Shown: piece after piece, positions 1 to 9,900 of the stretch
How positions within the stretch are numbered: position 1 is the stretch's first letter
Layout: each line of letters begins with the position of its first letter
Assembly: GCA_039917615.1 (NCBI GenBank)
Contig: JBDSJD010000004.1
Coordinates: forward strand, 104,992-168,991
Length of the DNA: 64,000 nucleotides
Reading direction: 5' to 3'
Source: ZC4RG30 sp039917615
GTDB lineage: Bacteria > Pseudomonadota > Gammaproteobacteria > Steroidobacterales > Steroidobacteraceae
Position numbers and translations under genes: made by a program
The notes under the pieces: generated by a model
The model's database searches: none
What the model saw: only the letters and a program-made list of their open reading frames with translations
What the model was told of the DNA's origin: nothing

Positions 1-83
1 TGGACTACCTGCTTGAGCTCCGCACACGACGAGTCGCCATGTACGCCGATCGTGTTCCAGCAGGCTGTGACGACTTCTTGCAT
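1..83 (-). CDS. wspD: WspD-like CheW coupling protein (5' end only)
   Basis: Only the first 27 codons lie in the window; the gene runs off the left edge. The start is the ATG at 83, eight bases after the stop of the upstream CheR gene. The visible N terminus contains CWNTIGVHGD followed by SSCAEL, the cysteine-bearing opening typical of WspD-type CheW proteins in Wsp clusters. CheW proteins couple a chemoreceptor to a CheA kinase. In known Wsp operons this second CheW follows the CheR gene and precedes wspE (CheA-REC), wspF (CheB) and wspR (diguanylate cyclase). I infer those genes lie just outside the window. The order of the visible genes supports the call more than this short sequence does. 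Confidence 0.7.
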   Translation of the reverse strand, partial: MQEVVTACWNTIGVHGDSSCAELKQVV

Positions 84-91
84 TGCCAGGC

Positions 92-1303
92 CTAGACCTT
101 CTGCGCGCGGCTACGCAGGAGCTGCGCGCCTCGCGCGTCACCTTGCTGTTCGAGTAGCAGCGAGAGGTGTACGAGCGCGTCGTGGTGGTTCTGATCCAGA
201 TACAGCGCCTTGCGGTAATAGCGATCGGCCACGCTGGTCCGGCCGTCGGCGCTGCAGATGAGACCCATCAGGTGGAACACGGCGGCGGACGGGCCGTGCT
301 TGCGCATCTGGTCCTCGCACAATGTCTCCGCCTCGGCCAAGCGCCCCTGATTGGCGAGCGAGGCCGCCTCCTCCATGAGGTCCGGCGCTGCGGGGGGAGG
401 CAGTGGCTGGCACTTCTGTATAGGAGCGGGCTTCTCGCTGAGGGGCTTCGCCGGCGGAGCGGCAGGCGTCGGGACAGAGAGCGGGACCGGCTGCGCGCGC
501 CGCGGGGAACACCTGCGGAACGCAAATGCCATCGGCACTTTCGCCGGCTCAAAATCGTGGTCCAGCACAATGTGCGACTCGGCTGGCCCGACGAAAAGCA
601 GCCCGTTTTCCGTCAGCAACTCACGCAGCTTGGCTATCGTGCGATCCTGGGTGGCCTCGTCGAAGTAGATGAGAAGGTTGCGACAGAAAATTGCATCGTA
701 CGGGTCCGCGTCCGCGAGGAAATCGTTGTCGAGCACGTTGCCCTGCCTGAAACGTACCCCGCGACGCACGGCGTCGTGCACGCGATGGCCCCCGTTCACT
801 GCCTCGAAATATCGGTCGCGAAACGCGAGGTCCACACCGCGGAAGGAATGTTTGCCGTAAATGCCTTGTCGCGCCTGCTCAAGTGCGCGCTCGCTGATGT
901 CCACGGCGTCGATCACGAAGCGCCCGGGCGGGCAATCGGCGTCGAGCATCGCCATCGCCATTGAATAGGGTTCCTCGCCCGTAGAGCACGGCAAGCTCAG
1001 CAGATGCCGCACGGCTGCCGGCCGGTTCGGACGCCATTCATCGCGCGCGACCCGGGTGAGTTCCGCGAACGCCTGGGCATCGCGCGAGAACCAGGTTTCG
1101 GGAACGACGACCACCTCGATAAGCGCCTGCAACTCCGCGCTCGAGTCCTTCATGCGATCCCAATAGTCCGCGATCGTTGCGGCGTGGCATGCCGCGAGAC
1201 GAGTCCGGATGGCGCGCTCGACCGTAGAAGAGCCGATGGATGCGGCGTCCAGCCCCATCGTGTGCTGCAGTAGAGCCTCGATCTTTGCGGCTGCGGTTTT
1301 CAC
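92..1303 (-). CDS. wspC: CheR-type chemoreceptor methyltransferase with TPR tail (WspC-like)
   Basis: This is an S-adenosylmethionine-dependent glutamate methyltransferase that would adjust the signalling state of the WspA receptor encoded two genes upstream. The CheR core is clear: an all-alpha N-terminal part, the SAM-binding stretch CSTGEEPYSMAM, and the FCRNLLIYFD motif. A proline-rich linker follows, then a C-terminal TPR-like helical region (LANQGRLAEAETLCEDQ onward). CheR plus TPR is the WspC architecture. I chose GTG at 1303 because it overlaps the cheW stop by four bases (GTGA) and has a GGAGAG ribosome site; the frame stays open further upstream but that part lies inside cheW. The protein is about 403 residues. 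Confidence 0.9.
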   Translation of the reverse strand: MKTAAAKIEALLQHTMGLDAASIGSSTVERAIRTRLAACHAATIADYWDRMKDSSAELQALIEVVVVPETWFSRDAQAFAELTRVARDEWRPNRPAAVRHLLSLPCSTGEEPYSMAMAMLDADCPPGRFVIDAVDISERALEQARQGIYGKHSFRGVDLAFRDRYFEAVNGGHRVHDAVRRGVRFRQGNVLDNDFLADADPYDAIFCRNLLIYFDEATQDRTIAKLRELLTENGLLFVGPAESHIVLDHDFEPAKVPMAFAFRRCSPRRAQPVPLSVPTPAAPPAKPLSEKPAPIQKCQPLPPPAAPDLMEEAASLANQGRLAEAETLCEDQMRKHGPSAAVFHLMGLICSADGRTSVADRYYRKALYLDQNHHDALVHLSLLLEQQGDARGAQLLRSRAQKV

Positions 1304-1758
1304 GCGCTCTCCGCCACTGGAAACAGCGATTCGGCAAGGGATTCGGGCAGCAGGTGGGCCACGTCCACCCGATACACCGGACCCGCAGCATCGAGCGCGA
1401 CGGGCCATACATCAGGGGGCGATGTGGCCCTTACACCAGGGTCCACGAAGTCCGACTGATCGCGACGCATGGTTTCGGTGGCGCGCTCCGCGACGAGGCC
1501 GAGCAGCTGGGTCCTGCCGCCCGCCGTGTAGTGAATCATCACGATGCGTGTATTGAAGCGCCGATGGGCCTGGCGGTTCGCGAGCACAAAGCTCATGTCA
1601 ATGACAGGCACCGGCGTGCCGCCGTAATCAAGAATGCCGGCTACGCCAGGTGGCGCACGCGGTACGGTCTGCAGCGTCACCAGCGGCAGGACCTCAGCCA
1701 CCTGCGCGATGTCGAGCGCGTAGCGGGCGCCGTCGATCTGCATCAGCAGGTACAGCAT
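1300..1758 (-). CDS. wspB: CheW-like coupling protein (WspB-like)
   Basis: A 152-residue single-domain CheW protein that would bridge the WspA receptor and the WspE kinase. It begins MLYLLMQIDGARYALD and contains the usual CheW features: an N-terminal strand pair, the PGVAGILDYGGTPVPVIDM core and a C-terminal VYRVDVAHLL segment. The ATG at 1758 lies seven bases after the wspA stop. The same frame is open upstream into wspA, but that extension has no CheW homology. Its stop overlaps the wspC start (GTGA). Position directly after the receptor gene and before CheR matches wspB in the Pseudomonas Wsp operon. Confidence 0.88.
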   Translation of the reverse strand: MLYLLMQIDGARYALDIAQVAEVLPLVTLQTVPRAPPGVAGILDYGGTPVPVIDMSFVLANRQAHRRFNTRIVMIHYTAGGRTQLLGLVAERATETMRRDQSDFVDPGVRATSPPDVWPVALDAAGPVYRVDVAHLLPESLAESLFPVAESA

Positions 1759-1765
1759 CGCCAGC

Positions 1766-3406
1766 TCAGGAGGCGAGCTTGAAGCGCAGCACACCATTGC
1801 GCAGCGCGCTCGAGACCTCGTCAAGATCGCCAATCGCATGCGTCGACTGGGTCAGGGACTCGACCGTCTGTTGTGCCGCATCGGTGAGCTGCGACAGCGC
1901 ATGGCTGATCTGTTCCGCGCCCGTAGATTGCGCCTGCATGCCCTCGTTCACGGATTCGACGCGCGGCGCCAGCGCCTTTACCTGGTCGATGATATGGGAC
2001 AGCTGGCCGCCAACCTCCTGCACCTCTTTCATGCCGCGGCGCACTTCCTCGGAAAACTTGTCCATGCCCATCACACCAGCGGAGACTGCAGACTGGATGT
2101 GCTTGACCATCTGCTCGATATCGTAGGTCGCGACCGCGGTCTGGTCCGCGAGTCGCCGGATCTCGGTGGCGACGACTGCGAATCCCCGGCCGTGCTCGCC
2201 GGCCTTTTCAGCCTCGATCGCGGCATTGAGGGACAAGAGGCTCGTCTGATCCGCGACCTTCGTGATCGTAGTGACGATCTGGTTGATGTTGGCCGCCTTC
2301 TCGTTGAGCACCGCAAGCTTTGAGTTGATCGAGCCTGCGGCGTCCATGACCTGCTGCATCGTATCTTCCATGTGCGCGAGGCCGGCCTGGCCGACACCCG
2401 CAAGCGCTGCCGACTGTTCGGCGACAGTGGCTACCTCGTTCATCGTCTTGACGAGTTCCTTGGAAGTAGCGGAGATTTCTTTCGACGTGGCGCCTATCTC
2501 GATCGTGGTGGAGGCAATCTGGCCTGCCGTCGCCTGTTGTTGCTTTGCCGTAGCCGCGATTTCGCTGACAGATGTGCTGACCCTTGAGCTCGATGACTGG
2601 ACTTCGGAGACCAGCCCGGTGAGCTCATCGGCCATGCGGTTGAAGCCGAACGCCAACGCGTGGAACTCGTCCTCGCGTTCCAGCTTGAGGCGCGTCGAGA
2701 AGTCGCCGACGCGCATCAGCTCGACAATGCCCCTTAGCTGGTCGAGCGGGTTGGTGATGGCCCGCAGCAGGTAGAATGCGCAGATGAACGTGAGCACGCC
2801 GGCGGCAAGGAAGCTCGCGACCATGATGTACTTCGCGGTGCGCACCTGCCGCCCAATCGCCCGCAATGACTCGTCGGCGCTGGATTTCCTGTCGTCGACA
2901 ACAGCCTGAATCGCGGCATGCGTCTTGTCGAATTGCGGGCTCAACTGGCTGCGCCACAGCTCGTTGGCGCCCTCGGTGTCGAGCCCGGAGCTGCGCTTCA
3001 GAATCTCGCGCTGCGTCGCGACGTACTCCGCGCGCATGGTGACGAACGCGGCGAATTTCTGGCGATCCGCGTCTTCCATCGGCAGCGACTCAAAGGTAGC
3101 TATTGCCTTCGCCCATCGTTCGCCATTGGTGCGCAGGCCCTCTTCTATCGTGCTGAGCCGCAGCACATCGGTCTGGCCAAGGTACTCTGCGGTGAGGGCG
3201 TAGTTCAGGATCAGCTGGCCCCTTACCAGGGTGCTGTAGTAGAGGCCCGGCACCGACGCGCTTTCGGCGTTTTTGGCGCGCCCGTTGATGGTGCCAAGAT
3301 CGCGCGCGGCAATCAGACCCATGACGACCATCAGGCCGAGCACGACCGCGAAACTCATCAGGATGCGGCGGCGAATCGTCCAGCCTTTGATCACATTGAC
3401 GCTCAT
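1766..3406 (-). CDS. wspA: Methyl-accepting chemotaxis receptor (WspA-like)
   Basis: A 546-residue membrane receptor. Residues about 15-33 and 192-214 form two membrane helices that bracket a helical periplasmic domain of about 155 residues. A HAMP domain follows (about 215-268), then a long cytoplasmic coiled-coil signalling domain whose hairpin tip is around residues 386-416 (EAEKAGEHGRGFAVVATEIR). In the Wsp system the receptor responds to surface contact and drives c-di-GMP synthesis through WspE and WspR. Its start codon overlaps the stop of an upstream small exported-protein gene (ATGA), and wspB follows by seven bases, so the genes form one transcription unit. Assignment to WspA rather than a generic receptor rests on the operon order. 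Confidence 0.9.
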   Translation of the reverse strand: MSVNVIKGWTIRRRILMSFAVVLGLMVVMGLIAARDLGTINGRAKNAESASVPGLYYSTLVRGQLILNYALTAEYLGQTDVLRLSTIEEGLRTNGERWAKAIATFESLPMEDADRQKFAAFVTMRAEYVATQREILKRSSGLDTEGANELWRSQLSPQFDKTHAAIQAVVDDRKSSADESLRAIGRQVRTAKYIMVASFLAAGVLTFICAFYLLRAITNPLDQLRGIVELMRVGDFSTRLKLEREDEFHALAFGFNRMADELTGLVSEVQSSSSRVSTSVSEIAATAKQQQATAGQIASTTIEIGATSKEISATSKELVKTMNEVATVAEQSAALAGVGQAGLAHMEDTMQQVMDAAGSINSKLAVLNEKAANINQIVTTITKVADQTSLLSLNAAIEAEKAGEHGRGFAVVATEIRRLADQTAVATYDIEQMVKHIQSAVSAGVMGMDKFSEEVRRGMKEVQEVGGQLSHIIDQVKALAPRVESVNEGMQAQSTGAEQISHALSQLTDAAQQTVESLTQSTHAIGDLDEVSSALRNGVLRFKLAS

Positions 3407-3705
3407 TTGGCACCGCTCTTCTGTTTGAATATGCGAAGTTCAGCATTGAATTGGGCGGCCAGCAGCTTCAGCTGCTTGACCGTCCGTTCGAATTCAGCGA
3501 CGCTGCCTCCTGCTTTTTGTACGCAGTCGCCATACACAACGACAGCATCGTTGTAGGCCTTGAGCGACGCCTGGGCGGTCAGCATTTCCTCGCGGCCTGC
3601 GGTTGCGCCGCTCGGCGAAACCGGAGGAGCCGGCGGCAGTGTGCATGCTGCCAATGCCGGAAACGATATCAGGCTTGCGATCCCCGCCAGCAACCACGCC
3701 TTCAT
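3403..3705 (-). CDS. Small exported protein, first visible gene of the Wsp-like operon
   Basis: A 100-residue protein with a clear signal peptide (MKAWLLAGIASLISFPALAA, cleavage expected before CTLPPAP). The mature part is a short helical segment with two cysteines, one next to the signal cleavage site and one in the sequence YGDCVQKAGG, so one disulfide is possible. I chose ATG at 3705 because AGCAGGA lies just upstream and the signal peptide starts there; a GTG six codons earlier is less likely. The stop overlaps the wspA start by four bases, implying translational coupling. I recognise no family. The context suggests a periplasmic partner or modulator of the receptor, which is inference. 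Confidence 0.75.
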   Translation of the reverse strand: MKAWLLAGIASLISFPALAACTLPPAPPVSPSGATAGREEMLTAQASLKAYNDAVVVYGDCVQKAGGSVAEFERTVKQLKLLAAQFNAELRIFKQKSGAK

Positions 3706-4019
3706 GACTATGTCCTGCTCCACTGAGAATATGTGTAGCTAGGACTATCGGCGATAAGGGAGCCAGATGAAGCCTGAGAAACCCAAAACTGGGACGTACG
3801 GCACTTCGGCCGGGCCGGAACTGCGCAATACGGCTACCTTGGCAGCTCGCCCTCAAACCGGGTTGCTAAAAGCTCTGCCTATAGGTGTCGGACTTCGTCC
3901 GGCGGGTTCTGCCAGCGGACATCCTGCGCTGCTGTCGCGCCAGCATTATGTTGTGGCTTACCATTCACGTCCCGGCGTCAATCGCGGGGAAGACCAATGA
4001 ACCGCAGAGGGGTTGATAG
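3706..4019. other. Divergent intergenic region between wsp operon and the 4020 gene
   Basis: About 314 bases with no convincing gene. It must hold the leftward promoter of the wsp operon and the rightward promoter of the 4020 gene, but I could not assign clear -35/-10 boxes. An 11-bp perfect palindrome, TATCGGCGATA, lies at 3746-3756, about 40 bases upstream of the first wsp-operon start, and could be a regulator site. Confidence 0.4.
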
Positions 4020-4937
4020 ATGAACCGTTTCACGCTGCTGGCCGCTGGTGTCGCGCTTGCTGGCATCGCATATGCAGCGGAACCGATTCCCTCCGGCTTC
4101 GAACTCACTCTGGTCGATATGCAGGGCCAAAGGAAGGTCTTGGGAACCCTGCCCCGCTCCGTGGTCGCACCGCGCGTCTCGCCGGATGGCACCAGGGTCG
4201 CCTTCGAAATGACCGAGGAGGGTGTGCCTCCGCCAAACACGCGGCCATACGTGGCGGAGCTGGACAAGCTGGACAAAAAACGAGCGCTGCAGCCCACGCT
4301 ACTGATCACGCGCAATGTCTCGCCGGTCTGGTCGCATGACAGCGACTGGACTGCGTTTGTCTCCATCGGCAACGGTACCGACTCCATTTTCTGGCAGCGC
4401 GCCGACGGCTATATCCAGCCGAAGTACCTGGTGGACGGGCGCGCGCCAGACGGTCTGTACGCGGGCGGACTGCTGGCCTTCATCACCCTGACCGGTGACA
4501 AGGACTATGGCATTTCGCTGATGAACATCGGCACGAAGCAGATCACCCGCATCGACCAGCCCGGTTCGGCGCAGCACAGCAGTGAGATTTCTCCGGATGG
4601 AAAATGGATCGCGTACACCTCCGATGAAACCGCCCGGCCGGAGGTGTGGCTGCAGTCTATGGAGCAACCATCCACGCGGGTCCAGCTGACGACACAGGGC
4701 GGCAGCCATCCTCAGTGGTCGCCCGACGGAGCGAGCCTCTACTACGACCAGGGCGGAAAATTGTTCCGCATCGATGTCACCCGGGATGCGCAATTACCCA
4801 AGGCGAGTGAACCTGTGCCCCTGCCGATCACGGGATTCCAGCAGACAGACATGCGGAGACAGTACGACCTGACACCGGATGGCAAGGGATTCGTCATGCT
4901 GTTTCTGGCGAAGGCGCAGCGCAGCGCCGCCTTGTAA
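4020..4937 (+). CDS. Exported TolB-like beta-propeller (PD40 repeat) protein
   Basis: A 305-residue protein with a signal peptide (MNRFTLLAAGVALAGIAYAA). The mature protein carries repeated WD40-like/PD40 blades recognisable by SPDGTRVAFEM, SPDGKWIAYTSD, SPDGASLYYD and TPDGKGFVM. Such repeats form the propeller of TolB and of many periplasmic or extracellular scaffolds and peptidase-associated domains. There is no peptidase domain here. The ribosome site AGAGGGG lies seven bases before the ATG. It is not the tolB of a tol-pal operon, since no tol genes adjoin it. It probably acts as a binding scaffold in the periplasm; partner unknown. Confidence 0.75.
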   Translation: MNRFTLLAAGVALAGIAYAAEPIPSGFELTLVDMQGQRKVLGTLPRSVVAPRVSPDGTRVAFEMTEEGVPPPNTRPYVAELDKLDKKRALQPTLLITRNVSPVWSHDSDWTAFVSIGNGTDSIFWQRADGYIQPKYLVDGRAPDGLYAGGLLAFITLTGDKDYGISLMNIGTKQITRIDQPGSAQHSSEISPDGKWIAYTSDETARPEVWLQSMEQPSTRVQLTTQGGSHPQWSPDGASLYYDQGGKLFRIDVTRDAQLPKASEPVPLPITGFQQTDMRRQYDLTPDGKGFVMLFLAKAQRSAAL

Positions 4938-5114
4938 GGCTGGGCCTACGCCGCGGCACGTTATCCAAGGGTTGCGTCACCCCCGGATTCTGCGAGGCTA
5001 GAAGGTCAAAGTGTAGCCAGCACGACGCTTCCAGGGGAAGTCACGATCAGCTCAATCAAGGAACCGTGCTACCCGGATTGCGGTAGATCCTCCACCCTTC
5101 TGCGCCGACATCGG

Positions 5115-6941
5115 GTGTGGCTGCTGATCGGTGCGATCACTGCCCTGCATGGCTGCAGCACTCTGCAGGGCAGGACAAAGGCGGGAGAAGCACCCAAAAC
5201 GAACGAGCCTGCCGCAGCCCCATTGTCATTCAAGGTAGATGTGGTAAGCGCCAACGGACGCATTGCCCGGCATCTGGAGCGCTACCTCGACATCCAGCGC
5301 TTTTCGAACTTTCCCGACCTGCAGGCAGGTGAACTGCGTCGACTGCTCGGTGAGGCGGAATCCAATGCGCGGGATCTGCTGGCCGCACTGGGCTACTTCT
5401 CGCCACAGCTGAAACTCGAAGCTGCGGAACCCTCGGGTGAGCGCGGCACTCGCCGGATAGTCATCGAGGTTGATCCCGGCGAACAGACGAAGATCGAAAG
5501 CCACGATATCCGGTTCGCGGAACCGATGAACAGCGATGCGCAGTCCGCGCGTCAACGGCGCGAAATCGAGCGCGACTGGCTGTTGGAGGATGGCAACCCA
5601 TTCACCCAGGAGGAATGGGACGCTTCAAAAACGGCAGGTCTCAGGACATTGCAGCGCGAGCGCTATCCCACTGCACGCATTGCCAACAGCCAGGCCACAG
5701 TGAATGCCGACACCAGTCGCGCCGCACTGCAGGTGGCCTATGACGCTGGCCATGCTTACCGCTTCGGCGCGTTGAAGCTGGAAGGTGTAGAGCGCTACGA
5801 CGCCGAGGGCATCCGCAACATCGCGCGGATACCCACCGGCAAAGTCTATCGCGAGGAAACCCTGCTGGAGGCTCAGCAGCGGCTGGTCACCAGCGGCTAT
5901 TTCGACTCCGCCTTCCTGCTGCTCGACAGCAGTGAACGCAATCCGGACGAGGCCGTGGTCATCGCGCAGTTGCGCGAGGCCAAAATGCAGAAGATCGTGT
6001 TCGGCCTGGGTTTCAGCACCGATTCCGGTCCGCGGGTGTCGGTGGATCATATCCACAACAAGATGTGGCCACTGGGATGGCGGGCACTGAACCAGATCGA
6101 GGTGGGCACGCAGACGCAGTCGTTCCTCACGAACTGGACCGACATGCCAAAGGCTTCCGGCTGGGCCTGGAACACTGGTCTCAAGCTCGAGCATTCCGAA
6201 TACGGTGACATCACGGCCAACAGTGCCTCACTGACGGGCGGCCGTGCGCGCTCGGCCGACAGGACGGAACGTCGCTACTACCTGCAGTATGACGCGAGCA
6301 AAGCAGTGGGCAGCGAGGGGCCGCACAGCAGTTCCTCGTTGCTGGGCAACTACTCGTGGACAGGACGCTACTTCAACGACCGCATCAATCCCACGGGAGG
6401 ATTCGGCGTTGGCATTGATGCCGGCGTGGGTGTGACGGTGACGCCGGAGCGCCAGGCGTTCGTGCGGATCGATGCGCGGGCGCTGAAGTTGTGGCCGTTC
6501 GGTGGTCGCAACACAGTCGGCAAGCGCAGTCGCGTCTCGCTGCGCGCCGAGGTGGGCGCGATTTATGCGGGTGACGATGTAAACATCCCGGCAAACCTGT
6601 TGTTCCTCACCGGCGGCGACACCACGGTGCGCGGCTACAGCTACCAGCACATCGGCACGCGCCTGGAAGACGGCAGCATTTACGGCGCCCGGTATATGGC
6701 AATGGGCAGCGTCGAATGGCAACACCCCATTACCGTGTTTGGTGATGCCCGCAGCTTTGAGCACACGCTCTTCGTGGACGCCGGCACAGCCACCGACAAG
6801 CTTGGTGATGCCATCCTGTTCCCCGGAGTGGGCACGGGAATCCGCTGGGGTAGCCCGGTGGGACCGCTGCAATTCGATGTGGCCTACGGCACGAAGCCAC
6901 AGCAGTGGCGGCTGCACCTGCGCATGGGATTTCAGTTCTGA
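5115..6941 (+). CDS. tamA: TamA: Omp85-family translocation and assembly outer-membrane protein
   Basis: A 608-residue Omp85-superfamily protein. A short hydrophobic N terminus (LIGAITALHGC) precedes POTRA-like domains (about residues 40-290), then a C-terminal beta-barrel (about 300-608) ending in phenylalanine (RMGFQF), as expected for BAM-inserted barrels. TamA works with TamB in assembling outer-membrane proteins and in lipid transport to the outer membrane. The downstream gene is tamB with a one-base stop/start overlap, which is decisive for the name. The GTG at 5115 is my best start, but no strong Shine-Dalgarno precedes it and the frame is open further upstream without an ATG. The Cys at residue 14 is lipobox-like, which is unusual for TamA. 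Confidence 0.9.
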   Translation: MWLLIGAITALHGCSTLQGRTKAGEAPKTNEPAAAPLSFKVDVVSANGRIARHLERYLDIQRFSNFPDLQAGELRRLLGEAESNARDLLAALGYFSPQLKLEAAEPSGERGTRRIVIEVDPGEQTKIESHDIRFAEPMNSDAQSARQRREIERDWLLEDGNPFTQEEWDASKTAGLRTLQRERYPTARIANSQATVNADTSRAALQVAYDAGHAYRFGALKLEGVERYDAEGIRNIARIPTGKVYREETLLEAQQRLVTSGYFDSAFLLLDSSERNPDEAVVIAQLREAKMQKIVFGLGFSTDSGPRVSVDHIHNKMWPLGWRALNQIEVGTQTQSFLTNWTDMPKASGWAWNTGLKLEHSEYGDITANSASLTGGRARSADRTERRYYLQYDASKAVGSEGPHSSSSLLGNYSWTGRYFNDRINPTGGFGVGIDAGVGVTVTPERQAFVRIDARALKLWPFGGRNTVGKRSRVSLRAEVGAIYAGDDVNIPANLLFLTGGDTTVRGYSYQHIGTRLEDGSIYGARYMAMGSVEWQHPITVFGDARSFEHTLFVDAGTATDKLGDAILFPGVGTGIRWGSPVGPLQFDVAYGTKPQQWRLHLRMGFQF

Positions 6942-9900
6942 TGTCAGGCGTTGCCACAAATCCTTCAACGAGCCGGCGCCACAGACGCGTATGGCCGTGG
7001 CTGGCGGGCGCGTTGCTGGTGGTGCTGTTGCTGCTGACAGGCATCGGCTGGTGGGCGGGAACTCAGGGTTCTCTGCAACGCGCCTTGCAGATGGCGCAGC
7101 GATACCTGCCGGACGATCAGCGCCTGGCGTTCAGCGATGTGCAGGGGTCGATCACCGGCGGAGGCCACATCGGCCGGCTCCAGTGGAGCAAGCCTGGCGT
7201 CACGGTGACAATCGACGATTTGCGGGTCGAGTGGTCGCTGCGGCAGCTGTTGGGTCGCGACCTGCTCGTACGCACCCTCGCCGCGCGCAATGTGCATGTG
7301 CGCGTGACTCCCAAGCCTGAACCAGATGATCCGTTCACGATGCCGGCGGATGCATCGCTGCCCATCAAGATGACGGTGCCTTTGACCATTGCGCGTATCC
7401 AGATTGAATCGGTCGATGCAGACGGCACCTCGAACACGCAGGTATTCGACGATCTCGCGGCGCACTATCGCTACGATGGTGCGCAGCACGCATTGCGGCT
7501 CAACAGCCTTCGCTATGGTCAAAGCAGTGTGCAGGGCGAGCTGCAACTTCATGCGCGGGAATTGACCCTCTCGGCACAGCTCGTCGCGTCGCTGCGCGAT
7601 CTTGTCCCGGACACACCGTTCGCGATGCTGGTGCGTCTGCAGGCCAAGGGCAGTCTGGGCGGCGGCAATGCCGCCAAACTGGACCTGCAACTGGACGCGA
7701 GCCAGCAAGCCGAAGCAGGCACCGAGGTTCACGCGCAGGCCACGATCCAGCCTTGGCGCAAGCAGCCGATTCAACAGGCGGAGCTGCAGGTCAGCCGCCT
7801 CAACGCGCATTCCTTCAATAGTCGGGCTCCTTTCACCCTGATCCGGGGCCACGCCAGTGTTGCGCCCGTGGCCGATGCAGCTTCCACTGCCTGGGATGCT
7901 GTCGTGGATTTCGTGAATGACCAGCCCGGTGCCTGGGACCGGAACGGACTTCCGCTGCGCAAACTTGCGGCAACCGCGCGACTTTCGCCGCAGCTGTTGG
8001 ACATCGAAACTGCGCGGGCCGATCTTGGGGGCCGCGCCGCTGCTGGCACCGTCACGCTGAAGGGCCAGATTCCACTGCAGCAGCTAGCGCAATCCAGATT
8101 GCAGCTCGATCTGCAGAAGGTTGATCTGCGTCCGCTGATGACCAGTCTGCCGCGCACCGCGTTCACCGGCCCCGTCACCATCAAGCCCTGGCAGCAGGAC
8201 AGCTGGCAGGCGCAGGCCGACATCCGCAACACCCTGCCCGGTCCGCTGGACCAGGAACGCGCGCCACTCGACCGTTTGCTGGCTGATGTGCGCATCGCGC
8301 CCGGGCAATGGCGCATGGAAACGCTGCAGCTACAGATCGGCGCGGGCCGCGTGCTGGTGCAAGGCGATTACGCGCCAATGACACAGGCACTGGATCTGCG
8401 TGGCGAGTTGCAGCGTCTGCCGCTGCGGCAGATCCACAGGAAGATGGCCTCCGATCTTGCGTCGGAGCTTTCCGGTAAAATCGTGGTCTCCGGTGCCCTG
8501 CAGCAGGGATTGGCCTTCACTGCCGACATGGCCAGTGACGCCGCAGGCACCGCTGCACAGCGCGGCCAATGGGAAATCCGTTCCGTACAGACAAAGGGAA
8601 ACTGGTCACCGACTCGGCTGAGCATCGAGCGCATCCATTTCGATGCATTCCAGGCAACGATCGAAGGCAGTGGAATCGATGTGGTGCTACCGGGCCTGGA
8701 TTCGATTAAGGCCCGCGTCACCGCCAAAGCTCCGGGCGTGCAGCTGGCGGCCGACGTTGCCATGCAGCAGCAGTCCGGAGGCGGCAAGCTCTCTGTGCAG
8801 CTGGCCTCTGCCGAGCAAATGGCAGCCTGGTTGAGAGGGCTTCCCGTGGTGGGAAAACGCCTGCCGGATCTACGCGCAAACGGTGCCGCGAAACTGCAAG
8901 CGGACTGGCAGGGCGGCTGGCGGCAATGGATGGCCGGCTTCAAGGCTCCGGCGTCACAGCCGCAATTGCGCGTGAATGCCCTCGCCCACACCGACGGCTT
9001 GCGCATTGATGTGCCCGCCGCATCCGGTCAACCCCCGACACGCATCGATGTGCAGAAGCTGGACCTCGACCTGCAGGGCAATCTGGCTGCCGCTACGCTT
9101 GTGATCGCGGGCGATGCACGCGCCAACGATACCCACGCCCTGCTCGACGTCCGCATGCGGACCAATCAAGTCCGCGATACGGGCGGTGCGCCACGCTGGA
9201 ATATCGCCGTAGATAAATTCAATGTATCGGCGAACCTCAGGGACCAGGAACAGCCCTGGCGATTGCAGTTTTCCGAAGGCCTGCAGCTCACCGTGCAGCC
9301 AGGCGCCGATATCGAATTGCGCGCCAGCGCAGGCAGTGCCACGCTGTCTGCTCCTTCCGGCAGCGGCACCGTTGACGAGCCGTTGAAGCTGGCATGGCAA
9401 CCCGTCTTGTGGCGCCATACCGCCAGCGGCGCGACGACGCTGCAAAGCACCGGCACCGCCACCGGCATCCAGCCCGCGTGGGTCGACATATTGCTTGCCA
9501 AAAAGAAAGGTGAAGCGCCGCTGGCCGGCGCCGGCATGCGTACCGATCTCTCGCTCAGCGGTGAGTGGAATATCCGGATGACCGACAGCGTGAACATCCG
9601 CGGGCATGTCAAGCGCGAGAGCGGCGACCTGTGGCTGCTCGAACCGGAGACTGCTGCCGGTATCCGCACCTTCGACGTCGAGGTGCAGTCAGCCAATGAA
9701 GACGTGAATCTCGCATTGAATTGGGATACCGAACGCGCCGGCATCATCACCGCCCGGGTCGGCACGCGGCTCGCGCGGCAGGATGGAGGCTGGCGCCTGC
9801 CGGACCCCGCTCCGCTGTCTGGGAATATTCAGGCGCGCCTGCAGAACCTCAACACCTGGGCTTTCCTTGCACCGCCGGGCTGGCGCATAGGGGGATCGCT

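Noticed and set aside
3767..4000. Rightward 77-codon open frame
   Set aside because: No ribosome site, poor protein character, lies in a promoter region.
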